From Ampelocalamus luodianensis (lineage: Eukaryota; Streptophyta; Magnoliopsida; Poales; Poaceae): 64,000 nt of DNA. The position numbers and the translations under genes were made by a program. Where the stretch lies: the NCBI GenBank assembly GCA_036346255.1, contig CM070633.1, positions 11,222,001 through 11,286,000 on the forward strand. The letters run 5' to 3'. The notes under the pieces were generated by a model. The model saw nothing but the letters and a program-made list of their open reading frames with translations. It searched no databases and was not told the DNA's origin. This document shows positions 1-12,045 of this stretch, in pieces; position 1 is the first letter of the stretch, and each line of letters begins with the position of its first letter.

Positions 1-305
1 TAGCAGGTCAGAGCAACGATTACTATGTACTGTAGTAATTTGCTACTGTAGCACATTTCTTCGCCGCGATGCAGTAACAGATGGATTTTTTTGAACTGAC
101 TAACAGATTGAAAACAAGAATTTAAAGCTACGCAAAGGAAATAAAGATCAGCGACTAAACATAGTTTTTAATGGATCAAAACCTAACGAAACTCACAAGA
201 ATTAACAGATTAGACTATGGGCTAAAGGAATTTTTTTGTGGCTTTTTGTGTATAGGATAGAAAATAAATCTAACTACAGGTAAATTGATCCTACTGTGGC
301 AACCG
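1..305. other. Unassigned DNA, no gene seen
   Basis: I see no coding potential and no recognisable repeat boundary. It lies on the internal side of the minus-strand primer-binding site at 309-320, so it may be the 5' leader of a decayed retroelement, but no gag motif is readable. Confidence 0.3.
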
Positions 306-308
306 AGG

Positions 309-640
309 CTCTGATACCAAGTTGATACAGGGGATGTCCGATCTTCACGACGTATGACCGATGATAACTTTGGATCCGTGTAACCTGACGAACCGATGGC
401 GCCAACCACTGTCAAAACAGCAACCTGCGACAAAAGAATTCGCCCAACACACGCTCGTGATCCCGTCTACCTGACCACACAAAGTAGACGTGTCGCCGCT
501 CCTGTAAAACACAAGGATTCACAAGAACAACGGGGTTGAGAACGCTCAATTCCCCTCTAGGTTGCACTGTATGTCAAACCCTAGGAAGAACAAGCGTATA
601 GCTCTCTTTCTGAAATAATAGATTCATATTCGTGGTCGTT
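309..640 (-). mobile_element. Probable minus-strand LTR fragment with Met-type PBS
   Basis: The plus strand reads GCTCTGATACCA at 309-320, the reverse complement of TGGTATCAGAGC, the initiator-Met primer-binding site used by many plant LTR elements. A TGATACAG sequence follows at about 324, as expected for the plus-strand edge of a minus-strand LTR. Solo LTR K at 60353 begins with the same eight bases. The right boundary is not visible and no partner LTR lies in the window, so length and family are uncertain. Confidence 0.45.
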
Positions 641-1448
641 TTTTTTTCCACCAAAGAGTAAGTACATCAAAATATAAAGCCTCTAGGGCCGGCTGGCTAG
701 AAGAATCGTACCCTACTCGGTTCCATCCAAACACACGCACCCGACATTGGTTCGGTCTCAAAGAAATTAAAACCACCGACTAGTACCGGGCTCGGCCCAA
801 GAAGATAACACGCTGACTACACACGTTTGGTGCTAAGCTTGATTAGTTGATTTGGTTGGTGCTGAATTTAAGCATGTAGGCCCACACGTTTTAGCAGATG
901 ATGATGCAAGTAGACCTTTCCTTGCTTTCCTTGTGACCAATCACGTAACACACATGCATGCATGATTTTCTTATTCTTTTTTTTTTTTGCTCCACGTGAG
1001 ACAGCCATGCATGCACTCATATTCTCAATTTCATCTTGTGTATGCATGCATGCATAATGAGCCGCTGGTCCGCTTGACTCTTCTTTGGCGTTCCCGTCCC
1101 GTACCTTCTACTAGGCACGTACATCTTCTGCTGGGCATGTACTCCTAAACAACAAATAATCTTCTCAGGTCCCAAAGTCTCCTCACGCGTAAACCCGAGA
1201 ACAATTAAAATACTAGCATTGGGTAGTAACCAGCTCTCATGTAAATAAAAACTAAATTCAATTAGGAGCGAGTTCACCTGTTGATTAATCTTTTTAGCTC
1301 GTGCTCGTGTAATCGGTCCAATCGGCGGGATGTCCTCATCACCGGGGGATTTGTTACTGCCAAGTTACATCCGACAAAGCCCTGTGTGCAGAATCCACTT
1401 AAGCTTATTAAAGACATTAGTAGTACTTTAGTATTGCGTCTATGTTTC
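641..1448. other. Intergenic or degraded repeat, no gene seen
   Basis: No credible ORF or LTR end was found. The stretch has several CATGCATG (RY-type) motifs around 950-1055 and a CACGTG at about 993, which can be plant promoter elements but occur by chance too. No adjacent coding exon supports a promoter. Confidence 0.3.
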
Positions 1449-2399
1449 TAATGAGGCCCTAGGCGCATCTACTACAGTGGTGATATCCCTAAGTTAAAAG
1501 ATTGTGCTAAACTTCAAGTTAAGCCTATTTTGCATCAAAGGGAAAGAAACAAGAGCTAGGTTCGGCCAAGAGCAAGTAGAGGGTGGCAGGCCGAAGGGGG
1601 AGCTTAAGCATACATGGGAGGACATAAGGACGGAGTGCTTTGCACGTTGGAAAGTTTGCAAGAGAATTCGGCCAAAAAAAGATAAAGAAACCAAATTCAA
1701 ACTCAATTTCCAAAACAATATATTTTTAGTCTAAGAATCCGAAATGGATTTGGATTGGAGTAATTCTAATTCGGATCTTTCTTTAAAAGATAAGTTAATT
1801 TTGAAATTGCTTGTAATAGGATAGTTTAATTTATTTTCAGCAATTAGATTAGTTTAAATTTTGAATTAAAGTAGGAGTTCATAATAGGAGTTAATTTTGG
1901 ATCACTGTTCACATAGCACTATTCACCAACTCAGATTACTGTTCACTATGTGTACTATTCACCGAGGCTATATATTTAGGGGCAGACCCCATTGTAAGCA
2001 AGTTGGAGTTGAAGAAAATAAATAAAAGTCACATATTTATGTGGCGCATAATGAGTACATGCGTTTTGAAAATTCCCATCTAGGGTTTTGTGATTGCGTG
2101 AATATTGGAGGGTGACTTTTCTTTCAAGATTCGTGATTCCTTGTGGATCATCTCACCAATTCGTAGCATCCTCAATTGCTCATGGTTTGGTGTTGTTCTT
2201 CGCGTTTTATTTTGTTTCTCTTCGGATTGATTCAATATCAACCAAATATCATTACTTGTTTTGGAGATACACTTGTTCTTCCTTTTTCCCGAACTAAGAC
2301 GGAGGAAAGCTAGGGTTTTGCTTTGATGAAAATTGAAATAAAAATACTGTGAAAGATTGTGCCACATTACGCATCAACACACGTTGATTCGTATCATCA
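1449..2399 (+). repeat. 5' LTR of element A
   Basis: It starts TAATGAGGCCC, where the 3' copy has TGATGAGGCCC, and ends ATCATCA directly against the PBS. It aligns along its length with 4216-4371 plus 11237-12032. It contains a TATA box at 1969, an AATAAA-rich stretch near 2020 and a purine-rich GAAGGGGGAG near 1593. That last site is inside the LTR, not the priming tract, because the same sequence lies inside the 3' copy. Confidence 0.8.
1900..1976 (+). promoter_or_regulatory. LTR A promoter: repeated TTCAC motifs and TATA box
   Basis: TATATATT lies at 1969-1976. Immediately upstream are four short ACTGTTCAC or ACTATTCACC copies (about 1903-1962). The 3' LTR keeps a diverged version of both parts, with its TATA at about 11603. 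This arrangement fits a U3 enhancer plus core promoter, but function is inferred. Confidence 0.55.
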
Positions 2400-2411
2400 T
2401 GGTATCAGAGC
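2400..2411 (+). other. Primer-binding site of element A
   Basis: TGGTATCAGAGC follows the LTR end with no spacer. It matches the 3' end of initiator methionine tRNA, the standard plus-orientation primer site in plant LTR elements. Confidence 0.85.
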
Positions 2412-3868
2412 GTGGTTGATCACGGTACGTGAATTTTTTTCTTGGTACTTTGAGGTTGATCATCTTATCGAGAACTAGTAAGCGTGGTTTCAATGGTGAA
2501 TCGGACGAGGAGCCTATGTACAGTGGTACACTATTACCGGACGTACATGCTCAATTTGATGTTACTACCAGCTATTTTCTTCGTCGCGAGAAAGTGTTAC
2601 GCCATCAACTTGAAGCTCAAATCCAAGGGGTGCAAGACACGCTGAACGATTGTCTCAACACGAATGAACGGCGTATGATGGAAGGTTTTGATAATCTGAA
2701 CCTTGCTATCCATCGCTTGGAGGAGAGGCTACCACCGCCACGAGGAGCTAATGTACCAGTGCTGTCCCAACCACAACATGGACGAGCACAACGTGTTGTA
2801 CGTCGAGATGAAGATAACTTCTACGCTGCTGATTTGGAGGAGGCTATTTTCGATGACCGTGGAAGGCATCAAGAACATCCACAACGTGATTACTTTGTTC
2901 GTTGAGGTGTTGGACATGGTGGACGCCATAATGGAGGTGATGAACGTGAAGACGACGGTATCGGGAGAATCAAGATCACCATACTGGAGTTTGAGGGCAG
3001 ATCTGATCCAGAGGCTTATTTGGAGTGGGAGATACATGTCAATCAAATCTTTGACAATCATCACTACTCTGAAGAGAAGAAGGTTCGTGTTGATTCAATT
3101 GAGTTCACCAAATATGCTATTATTTGGTAGGATGAATTAAATCGTGCAGGGGAGCATCCTCACACTTGGGAAGAAATGAAACAAGCTATGGGGGAATGAT
3201 TCATACCGGCATACTATACAAGGACGCTGCATACAAAGCTACAACGTCTTACTCAGGGTGCTAAGATGGTGAGTGAGTATTATCAAGAGGTGCAAATGCT
3301 CATGATCCGTACAAGTGTGCGTGAGTCGGCGGAGGCGACCATGACACATTTCTTCGAGGGACTGAATGAAGATGTATGGAATCGTGTTGATTTAATGCAA
3401 TACAACACTGTGCAAGAATTACTTCATCAAGCAGAGCATGCTAAACAATGGGTGAAGGACACTCAAGCAAGGGGTGGCCGAACCACTCATAGCACTTGGA
3501 GGTGTGCAACTTCACATGATGGAGATGCGGGATCAACTCCCAAACCGGTTGCATCTACTACACCGGTTCGGAGTAAATTCAAGGAAGGTTCGAAGGCTAT
3601 AAGTGCCACGGGCAAACAAGCATCACATGCTGATTCCAGCGCATTCTCTATGGTTAAAACTAGCAATATTGAGTGCTTCAAGTGCAAGGGACGAGGTCAT
3701 ACGAAGAAGGATTGTCCAAATATGAAGACGGTGTTGCTTACACATGACGACTATGCAATGGAGAGCGACAACGATGAATCTGAACCTTCCAATGAATATG
3801 ATAAGCTTGAGCCAATCATTTGCATCCTAAACCATATTACATCCAATGGCTCAACAACATCGACAAAG

Positions 3869-3960
3869 TCAAGATCACACACCAGGTGAGAGTGCTACTT
3901 ACTATTGATGGCTATCAAGATCACACACAAGGTGAGAGCACCACTTACTATTGATGGCTA
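3869..3960 (+). repeat. 46-bp direct tandem duplication inside protease remnant
   Basis: Units 3869-3914 and 3915-3960 are near-identical (both contain TTACTATTGATGGCTA). The length is not a multiple of three, so the duplication shifts the frame. Confidence 0.8.
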
Positions 3961-4202
3961 TGTTGATAAGGTGGAGTGTGATGTGGTACCTATGCATGCT
4001 GGTCATATTCTATTGGGACGTCCATGTCAATTTGATCTGAATGCTACACATCAAGGATGGTCGAACCGATATACTTTCATGCACAAAGGAGAATTCCATG
4101 CTTTACTGTCCAGGACTGATGAAGAAATTAAGAGTGATTTGGTTGTGCCTAACAAGAAGAAGGCCGTGAGAACTACACTAAAATTGAGGACAGTTTTGCT
4201 TC

Positions 4203-4215
4203 AGGAAGGGGAGGA
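4203..4215 (+). other. Polypurine tract of element A
   Basis: AGGAAGGGGAGGA immediately precedes the TGATGAGGCCC start of the 3' LTR, as expected for the plus-strand primer. Confidence 0.75.
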
Positions 4216-4371
4216 TGATGAGGCCCTAGGTGCATCTACTACAGTGGTAAATATCCTTAAGTTTCAAGATTGTGCTAAACTTCAAGTTGAGCCTATTTTG
4301 TATCAAAGGGGAAAGAAATAAGAACTAGATTTGGCCAAGAGCAAGGAGAGGGAGGTAGGTTGAAGGGGGAG
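4216..4371 (+). repeat. 3' LTR of element A, first part
   Basis: It matches the first 156 bp of the 5' LTR and is then broken by solo LTR N1. The last five bases (GGGAG, 4367-4371) are the left target duplication of N1. Confidence 0.8.
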
Positions 4372-5631
4372 TGTAACATCCCAAGTTTAGGTTTGTGTTT
4401 CAAATGTAAGAAAATATGTAGAAATTAAAAAAATTTCTTACATTCTGTGTTTCATGTATGTTCTGAAAGATTCTTGTAAAAGAATTATGGAAATACAAAT
4501 CACAAACCACTTTTGACCTACAATCTGGACCTTTCAAAAACTTTCTAGACTAACCTTGTGATCATCCTCTGGAAATAATTTTTCTTGGTTCTAGGGATGT
4601 TGTGTGACTCCTCTGAAAAATTTCACAATTTTTAGAAATTGTTTGAATATTTTAAAAGGCCAGTCAAATCAGTTTGACCTTGGGTCAAACCCTAAATAAG
4701 TACCTTTAGAAATTTTTAGAGAAAAATTCCGTGCATAAAAACCACTAAAAAATTTATTCGAGGTCAATCCTAGAGTTAGCAAGCTTCTGTAAAAATTTCA
4801 GAATTTTTGGAGTTAATTTGCTATCTTTAAAAATCCCTTAAATTTTCAGCTCAAATTAAAAACCCTAGGCCAGTTACTATTGGACTCGAGTCAGACTCGA
4901 GCCCAACCACCTTTCTTGGTTGAGTCCGATCAACTAACTGCACCTCGGGTTCACTTAAGAGGCGCGCTCCTTTTTTTCAACCGTTGGATTTCCATCGGGC
5001 GGCCTCTGTTCATTGGGTCGTTCAGACCAGCGATTTCTAACCATTGGATCTCAATCCAACCGTCATCTTGCACTTGGGCTCGTTCTAAGTGGAGCGTGTG
5101 TTCTGGACCTTTGGATTTTGCCTCAACGGTCCAGATTGATTGGGTCGTTCGGGCCGTCCGAACGTCCCAATCAATCTCAGCCGCTCATTTTTGATCGGAC
5201 CGCCCGTGTTGTTTTAAACGTTTGAACCTCCGATCATCTCTTTTAAATCTGGGCCGTCCATTTTTAATCCAAAGGTTGTGATGTGTTGACTCAGCTTTTG
5301 AGACTTAACCTAACCCCTTGGTCCTTTTCAAACCGAGCCGTTTTAACCCCTTTCACTAACATGTGGGCCCCTCGCCCCTGGTCATCATCTTCAACCTCTG
5401 GATTGCGTGTGCGTGCGACAGAGAATAGGGCATGGAGGAGGCGTAGTGCATTGTCAACTCCGTGCGTCACCATTCAACGGCTCCGGTCCTCGGTATTTAA
5501 TGCCATCAGTGAGCTTTCACCCTCGAGGTTGCCTTTCTCAGCTGCCCCCGTCCCCTTCACCTCGCCCATGGCAGCTTGTGAGCCAAGTTCACTGTGGACT
5601 TCGATTCTCAAGTTGCCCATTGGTTTTCGGC

Positions 5632-5638
5632 TATAAAA
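5632..5638 (+). promoter_or_regulatory. TATA box of solo LTR N1
   Basis: GGCTATAAAAGC lies at the GC-rich to transcribed-region transition. The same position holds TATAAAA in LTRs B (13467), C (17960) and H (57425). Confidence 0.6.
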
Positions 5639-6389
5639 GCCCCCAAGCTCCACCTCTGCCTCTTTTAGTCACCACCATAGCTTCACCTTGCTCCCCCTCG
5701 ACTTGTGTAAGCTCAAAACACCAAAATCGTCAAATCCGCCATTGTCCGCCAGTGAAGCTCATCTTCATCGCCGGCGCTTCAAGGGTTCTTTTTCAATTCT
5801 TTTCGCGCCACTTTGCGCCCCTCCTCATCTTTAGCAAAACCCCTAACTTAATTTTGTTGGACATTCGCAGAGATCGTCAAATTTGGGGTTTGTTCAAATT
5901 CGGCCGAAATCACCTATTTTCTTCCTCAGCTCTGGTAAGGGCTTCTTTTCTCAATTTTTTGCTCATGGAGCTTCTCTGAGCTATAATGAAGCTAACCCTA
6001 CCACGCGGTCTTGCTCATTTTGCTCAGGTCGCGTTTTCGTCATCTTCTTCTTCAGCTCCGGCGAGCTTCTCCGTGGTCAACCCTTCTCCGACCATCTTGG
6101 ATCCTCTCCTGAGCTAAGGTAGCTTCCTATTAGTCCTTAGATGTTGTGGCACCCGCTTCTTTGGTCATCGCGGAGCTTTTTAGCTGTTTTTGCTTTCGGC
6201 CATTTTGGTCACCGTCGGCTCGCCGGCGTTCTAGTCCAGTGTAGCTAGTGTGAGTGCTATCCTCGGGTGCGCAAGGCTATTGCGAACCCATTTTTGCCTT
6301 TAGTTGCCGTCGTGGTGGCCGGAGCCGCCGGCGATGAGCTTTTCTTTACCCTCGGCCTTTTGTCGGGCGAGGTCGTCTCTGTGCGTTGT

Positions 6390-6655
6390 CAATTAGGACA
6401 TCATTATTGCTAATCATTGTTATTCATTGGTAATCATTAGTTAGCAATAAATGGCTGTCCTAAAGTGACTTATTGAGTCGCTGCCATGTGGGCCCAGCCC
6501 CTTAAACACCCCCTCTCGCGCTGTGCGTTAGCATTTCGGACATCATTAATGCTAATCATTGTTTAGTAGTTAATGTTGTCTTAAATCGGGCCTTAGGTGT
6601 CACTAACAGTGGGGCCCAGCTTCTTAACTCGCGCTGTGCGCGTGCGCAACACTTT
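6390..6655 (+). repeat. About 145-bp diverged tandem duplication in N1
   Basis: Two units begin with GGACATCATT (about 6392 and 6537). Each continues through a TAATCATTGTT segment and a GGGCCCAGC segment to a GCGCTGTGCG end. Confidence 0.5.
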
Positions 6656-6849
6656 GATGATTGTGGACCATCAGATTTTGAATCAACGGTCCAGATCTGT
6701 TGGGCTGTTCGGACCGTCCGAACCTCCCATCTCCTTTGAACCATCAGATCTAGATCTAATGGTCTAGACCTCCGCGGGGCATTTTTGGATCTGCGGCTCA
6801 GATCTATTGGGCCGTTCGGACCGTTAGAACGTCCCCTGGGATCTAAGCC

Positions 6850-9800
6850 CTTGGATTCCATATCGCCGGCCCACGTTCGTCCACGTCATTTTCCTTTGAT
6901 AAGTTTGATTTAATTCTGGTAAGCTTTTATTTGTCAACTGAAATAGGTATTAAACTTCACAAAATTCATAACTAATTTATTTTAGCTCTATTTTAGATGA
7001 TTCCAGTGGTGTTAAATTTCTGTTTAACTAAACTTTAGTCAAAAAATATGTTTAGGCACTGTTCTGTACCAGAAAAATTTGTATATTGAATTAACTTGCC
7101 TAGGTATTAAATATTGTCTAGAAATTCAGTTAAAGCTTGGAAAATGCATAAGTAATTTTCTGTAGCTCTAAATTTAGCAAACTAAAATTTGTTAAATTCC
7201 TCTGATAATGTACTTTAATATAGGATAGGTTTTGTTCATATATTTGCCACTGAAAAATGATATGCCCTAGTTTCACAACTTAGAAAAATCATAAGTATTT
7301 CATTTTAACTCCAAATGAAGTAAATCCAGTTTTGCTGTTCTTAGAATGCCATGTTCTACCTGCCACAAAAATTTCAGGTTCTAGAACTTTCTGGAAAATT
7401 GTACCATAAACAGTAACCGAAATTAATTTAAATTGAATTGTCTAGCTGAAAGAAAGTGTTTAGGTCATAACTTTTGCATACTTAGTCCAAATTGGATGAT
7501 TCTTGTTGCTATATTCATTTAAAATCATGATCTTGCTGCTGTGTAAATTTCATGGAATTTGGAAAATTTTGGCTTTTGAGTTTCTTTCGGTGTTCTTCAT
7601 TCTTATTGGATTTTCGCGTTCTTGCGTTAGGTTCCGAAGAGTTTGTTGAGCCCAAAAGTGATCCTCTGCAGCAAGAGCACTACCAGCAAGGCAAGCAGAT
7701 GTAGCATCATTTGATCATATTGCTCCTATTATTTTCAAAGTCTAATATATTGTTTGCAAATTCTACGTATGCATTGCTATCTTGTGTTAAACTATTGTCG
7801 ATTAGTTGACCCATTAGATGCATAATCTGTAGGCAAATGTTTATCCTCTACTACTGAGCCTAGGATTATCTTGCTGTGATTTTGGATTCATTGGATGAGC
7901 CTTTGTCACTTAGTAGTTTTCGGGTAATGTGCTTAGTCATGCTTAGATATCTGTAGAATTGGGCGGTTGTCGGCTTAGTCGATAACCTTGATCACACAAA
8001 CTTATTATGACTTTATGTTCAGCCTTTGTGCTATGTTTAATTATGAAAACTAAAACTGAAAACAAAATAATTTGGACTTGGGCACAATGGTATGTTGGTG
8101 TGCTTTTGGGTGTGACTGGAATGGTGCCTGAGTCAACAAGGACCGAATTACTTGCGCCATTGATCCAAGCACTTTTGCATGTTAACCACACTAGAGGGTA
8201 TGGGGCCTCTCTTGACTTAGTATTTTGGCGTGTGTTAGCTCTGAGTTGTAGGAGGTTGTAGGGAGCATTGTAGTTGTCCGAAAGCTTTACCCTGGGTGGG
8301 TAGTTGTCTTTGCGGACCTCCTTGTGGAGATCTTGACCGTTGAGACCTCCACCGCGAGATCTTAGCCGTCGGGACCTCCCACCCTTTAGATCTTCTCGCC
8401 TAGGACCTCCTCCGAGTAAATCTAGACCATCCAGGATCTCTCCTTGGAGATCTAGGCCGTTTAGGACCTCCTCCTATAGATCGTTAATCTTAGGACCTCT
8501 CTGGTAGTGTTGGATCGTTAGATCTAGATCTAGCGGGCTGGACCTCCTCAGCGCGTTAGAGTTCTAAGTGTTCCAATCCTTTTTGTGTCGTTCATCTCTT
8601 GATCTGCGGCTCTAGTGGCGCGAGCAATCGGACCTTCGACCGGAGCTCTCGCTGTGTGCCACTCATCTTTAGATCTGCGGCCCACATTTGTTGAATCGTT
8701 CGGACCGCCTAACGCCTCCTTCACTGTGGGCCATTGCATCTAAATCCAACGGTTGGTCCCTTTGTGCACTGTGCGCATTTCTGTTCGGCCCCCGCATTTG
8801 GGCCGTTGGATTCAAAATCAACAACCCAGGTTTTTCCGCTTTGGTTTGTTAATCAGTAAATCCCGAAACTTTTATTTGTAAACTGAAAATTGTATTAAAA
8901 TTTGAAATTTCATAACTAATTCATTTTAATTCCTTTTTAGATGATTCCAACTGTATTAAATTTCTATTTAAACAAAGATTAATCTAAAAATGTAAGTAGG
9001 CACTGTTCTGTACTAGAAAATTGTTCTTATGGTATTAACTTGGTTTAGCAATTATTGATATTCCAGAAATTTAATAAAAACTTGTAAAATGCATACCTTT
9101 TTCTGTATAACTCCATTTTGGGCAAACTCAAGTTTGATAAATTCCTTTGATAATGTACTTTAATGTGGAATAGGTTTTCACTATGTCTTTGCCCCTGAAA
9201 AATGGTATACTCTAGTTTCCTAACTTAGAAAAAATCATAAGTAATTCAAATAAACTCCAAATGAAGTAAATCCAGTTTCGTTGTTCTTAGAATGCCATGT
9301 TCTACCCAACATAAAAGTTTCAAGTTCTAGATCTTTCTCAAAATTTGTGCTATGAACAATACCCGAAATTAATTTAATTTGAATTTTCAGGCTGAGAGAA
9401 ATTGTTTAGGCTATAACTTTTGCATGTTTAGTCCAAATAAAATGATTCTTGTTTCTAAATTCCTTTAAAATCATAGCCTTGCCGTTTTATAAATTTCATG
9501 AGGTTTGGATAACTTTGGTTTTTGAATTTCTTTCGGTGTTCTTCGCTCTTATTGGATTTTTCGCGTTTTTGCGTTAGGTTCCGAAGAAATTATTGAACCT
9601 GAGTCTGATCCTCTGCAGCAAGAGCACTTCCAGCAAGGCAAGCAGATGTAGCATCATTTGATCATATTGCTCATATTATTTTCAAATTCTAATATGTTGT
9701 TTGCAAATTCTATGTATACATTGCTATCTTGTTTTAAACTATTGTCGATTAGTTGACTCGTTAGATGCATTATTGTTAGGCAAATGTTTATCCTCTACTA

Positions 9801-10278
9801 CTGAGCCTAGGATTATCTTGCTGTGATTTTGGGTTCGTTGGATGAGCCCTTGTCACTTAGTAGTTACGAGTTAATGTTGCTTAATCATGCTTAGTTACCG
9901 GTAGAAATGGGCGGTTATCGACTTGTTGATAACCTTATCACACAAACACTTATTTATGACTTTATTTTCAGCACCTTATGCTATGATTATTTGAGCAAAC
10001 TAAAATTGAAAATAAAATGATTTAGACTTAGGCACAATGGTAAGATGGTGTGTTTTTGGGTGTGAATGGTTGGTGCCCGAGTCAACAAGGACTGAACATC
10101 TTGTATCACACTATCCAAGCATTTTTGCATGCTAACCACACTAAAGGGAAATGGGACCTCTCTTGACTTAGTACTTTGGCGTGTGTTGGCTCCGAGTCGC
10201 AGGGGGTCGTAGGAGGGATGGTGTTGGGAGCACTATAATTGTCCGAAAGCTTTACCCTTGATGGGTAGTTGTCTTTCG
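6850..10278 (+). repeat. About 1.47-kb direct duplication within N1
   Basis: Segment 6850-8314 aligns with 8805-10278 in the same order. Shared landmarks include GATCCTCTGCAGCAAGAGCA, AGATGTAGCATCATTTGATC, the GGCGGTTRTCG motif and CCGAAAGCTTTACCC. The copies are clearly diverged, so the duplication is old. The spacer 8315-8804 carries the GGACCTCC repeats. Confidence 0.7.
8313..8530 (+). repeat. Degenerate 30-33-bp GGACCTCC/AGATCT tandem array
   Basis: About seven units follow the pattern GGACCTCC, a variable stretch, AGATCT, then a GACCGTT-like end. The same unit in near-perfect form makes the 30-bp array at 44550 in LTR G. Confidence 0.6.
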
Positions 10279-10458
10279 GCTTTACAATGTAAGCGTCTGG
10301 GTTTATATCAATACAAGCGGCTCATAGTTGATACACAACATTGGAAACGTCTCGTAGGACTTAGCCGTGCCGGCATACCTTTGGAAGTGTGCTAATCTTG
10401 TGGCTTAAAGGCGGTCTGAAGTATGGGTACATTGGTACACCCCTACAGGGTTTTGAAT

Positions 10459-10814
10459 TATTCGAATAGCCTCGTCCTAGGTTATGGACACGCTTGGTTA
10501 GGTTTTGCAAGAGTTAGACTACAACCTTTTAATTAAAACTTGATGGGTGGTACGAGTCGGGGATTCGTGCTATGTTGTGGTGGCTATTGGGTTAGTCACC
10601 TCTAGGTTGTTACTTATACTATTTATTATTACCTCGCTGTTATTTCAACGATTAAAAATAGATTTGACAAATTGCCTTCAATCTATTACATTATTGCAAA
10701 TGAAAATTGCTTTATGTGTCCAATTAACCATATAACCATCTCCTTTGTTACAACTTTCATGTAGCTATGTATAGGCTTGTTACTCGTAAGTTTTGCGAGT
10801 ACATTTTTGTACTC
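10459..10814 (+). other. Conserved LTR module in N1: TATTCGAATA, GTCC/GGAC stem, GAGTACA hairpin
   Basis: TATTCGAATA (10459-10468) precedes GTCCTAGGTTATGGAC (10474-10489). About 310 bp on is a perfect 7-bp stem, GAGTACA-tttt-TGTACTC (10797-10814). The same order recurs in LTRs B, C, D, F and G and in the 42804 fragment. Confidence 0.65.
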
Positions 10815-11236
10815 AACTGCATTGCTTTGTTGTTGCAGAGGAGGAAGTGGATCCCCAAGGGATCAACTTCTGTGAGTTTTGCTGCGGATCGTGCGACTAG
10901 CTTGGCGGCCTGGTCGGTTGCCTTGTGAGTTATGTTGGCTAAGGGGTCATCTTTTGTTTATAGCCATCTTATGACACTTTTTCTTCCGCTGTCTTATGTT
11001 ACTTTGATGTCATTTGGCTGGTCGGCTCTTTTGTAATAACTCTATATATTGTATGTCTTTTGCTAGACTTGACATTATGTGTTGTATGAAAATGGTGCAT
11101 GATTTTGTAAAGATGTATGTATGCTGCAATTCTGGGAGGCACATGTCCATCGAGGCTTAGGATGTTTAATTAATGATAATAGAACCATGTGGAGGTTAAG
11201 TATTACTAGTTAAATACCCTAGGTCCTCACAGAGAG

Positions 11237-12032
11237 CTTGAGCGTACATGGGAGGACACAAGGACTGAGTGCTTTGCACGTTGGAATGTTTGCAAGATAA
11301 TTCGGCCAAGAAAAGACAAAGAAGCCAAATTAAAACTCAATTTCGAAATCAATGCATTTACAACCTAAGAATCTGAAATGGATTTGGATTGTAGCAATAC
11401 CAATTCGGATCTTTCTTTAAAAGAGAAGTTAATTTTGAAATTGCTTGTAATAGGATAGTTTAATTTATTTTCGACAATTAGAGTAGTTCAAATTTTGAAT
11501 TAAAGCATGAGTTTGCAATAGGAGTTAATTTCAGATAACTGTTCACGCGGTTCTGTTCAACGATTCGGATTACTCTTCAACACGAGCACTGTTCACTGAG
11601 ACTATATATTTAGGGGTAGGCCCCCACTGTAAGCAAGTTGGAGTTGAAGGAAATACATAAAAGTCACATGTTTATGTGGCACATAATGAGTACATACGTT
11701 TCGGAAATTCCCATCTAGATTTTGTGATTGCGTGAATATTTGAGGGTGGCTTTTGTTCCAAGATCCGTGATTCCTTGTGGATGATCTCACCAATTCGTAG
11801 CATCCTCAATTGCTCACAGTTTGGTGTTATTCTTCGGGTTTGATTTTGTTTCTCTCTTTGGATTGATTAAACATCAACCAAATATCATTACTTGTTTTAG
11901 AGATACACTTGTTCTTCCTTTTTACCGAACTAAGAAGGAGGAAAGCTAAGATTTTGCTTCGATCAAGATTGAAATACAAGTACCGTGAAAGATTGGGCCA
12001 CATTACACATCAACAAATGTTAATCTGTATAA
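11237..12032 (+). repeat. 3' LTR of element A, second part
   Basis: It continues the LTR broken at 4371 and matches 1605-2399 with scattered differences. TATA is at about 11603 and AATACATAAAAG-type A-rich sequence near 11650. The terminal bases have decayed (GTATA in place of GTATCATCA). Confidence 0.8.
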
Positions 12033-12045
12033 GTTTGAACATCCA

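Larger units (their letters stand above)
2429..4215 (+). pseudogene. gag (and protease remnant) of element A, with nonsense mutations
   Basis: One frame runs through most of the interval with stops at 2903 (TGA), about 3126 (TAG) and about 3197 (TGA). The last sits in the capsid motif where related Gag proteins have Arg (MxxRFIPAYY), so CGA to TGA decay is likely. The capsid-type gag domain spans about 2970-3470, and a zinc knuckle (CFKCKGRGHTKKDCP) lies at about 3676-3720. The C-terminal edge of a gypsy protease follows at about 3815-4050 (YIQWLNN, then CDVVPMHAGHILLGRP). The protease active-site segment, reverse transcriptase, RNase H and integrase are missing. The first Met lies 18 bases after the PBS; later Met codons near 2492 or 2516 are alternatives. 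Assignment to Ty3/gypsy rests on the GRPxQFD motif. Confidence 0.75.
4372..11231 (+). mobile_element. N1: 6.86-kb solo LTR of a long-LTR gypsy family
   Basis: It starts TGTAACATCCC and ends GGTCCTCACA. It is flanked by GGGAG (4367-4371) and GAGAG (11232-11236), a 5-bp target duplication with one mismatch, placed exactly inside LTR A. There is no PBS, polypurine tract or pol sequence, so it is an LTR left by LTR-LTR recombination. It is AT-rich at first, then GC-rich up to a TATA box at 5632. Its end is homologous to the end of LTR C (37123-37513). It is longer than C partly because a 1.47-kb segment is duplicated. ORFs within it (for example 5407-5979) look like chance frames. Confidence 0.8.
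1449..12032 (+). mobile_element. Element A: non-autonomous Ty3/gypsy-type LTR retrotransposon, interrupted
   Basis: The order is 5' LTR (1449-2399), PBS (2400-2411), one decayed gag/protease reading frame, polypurine tract (4203-4215), then a 3' LTR split by solo LTR N1. The two LTRs have matching length (951 bp against 156 plus about 796 bp), which fixes the structure. Reverse transcriptase, RNase H and integrase are absent, so movement would need enzymes supplied in trans. Flanks GTTTC (1444-1448) and GTTTG (12033-12037) may be a decayed 5-bp target duplication. Solo LTR K at 60353 belongs to the same LTR family. Confidence 0.8.

Noticed and set aside
1593..1603. GAAGGGGGAG as the polypurine tract of element A
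   Set aside because: The same sequence occurs about 150 bp inside the 3' LTR (interrupted by N1); the tract that borders the LTR start is at 4203-4215.
5407..5979. 190-codon ORF in N1
   Set aside because: It lies across the LTR TATA box and transcription start region, with low-complexity sequence and no domain.
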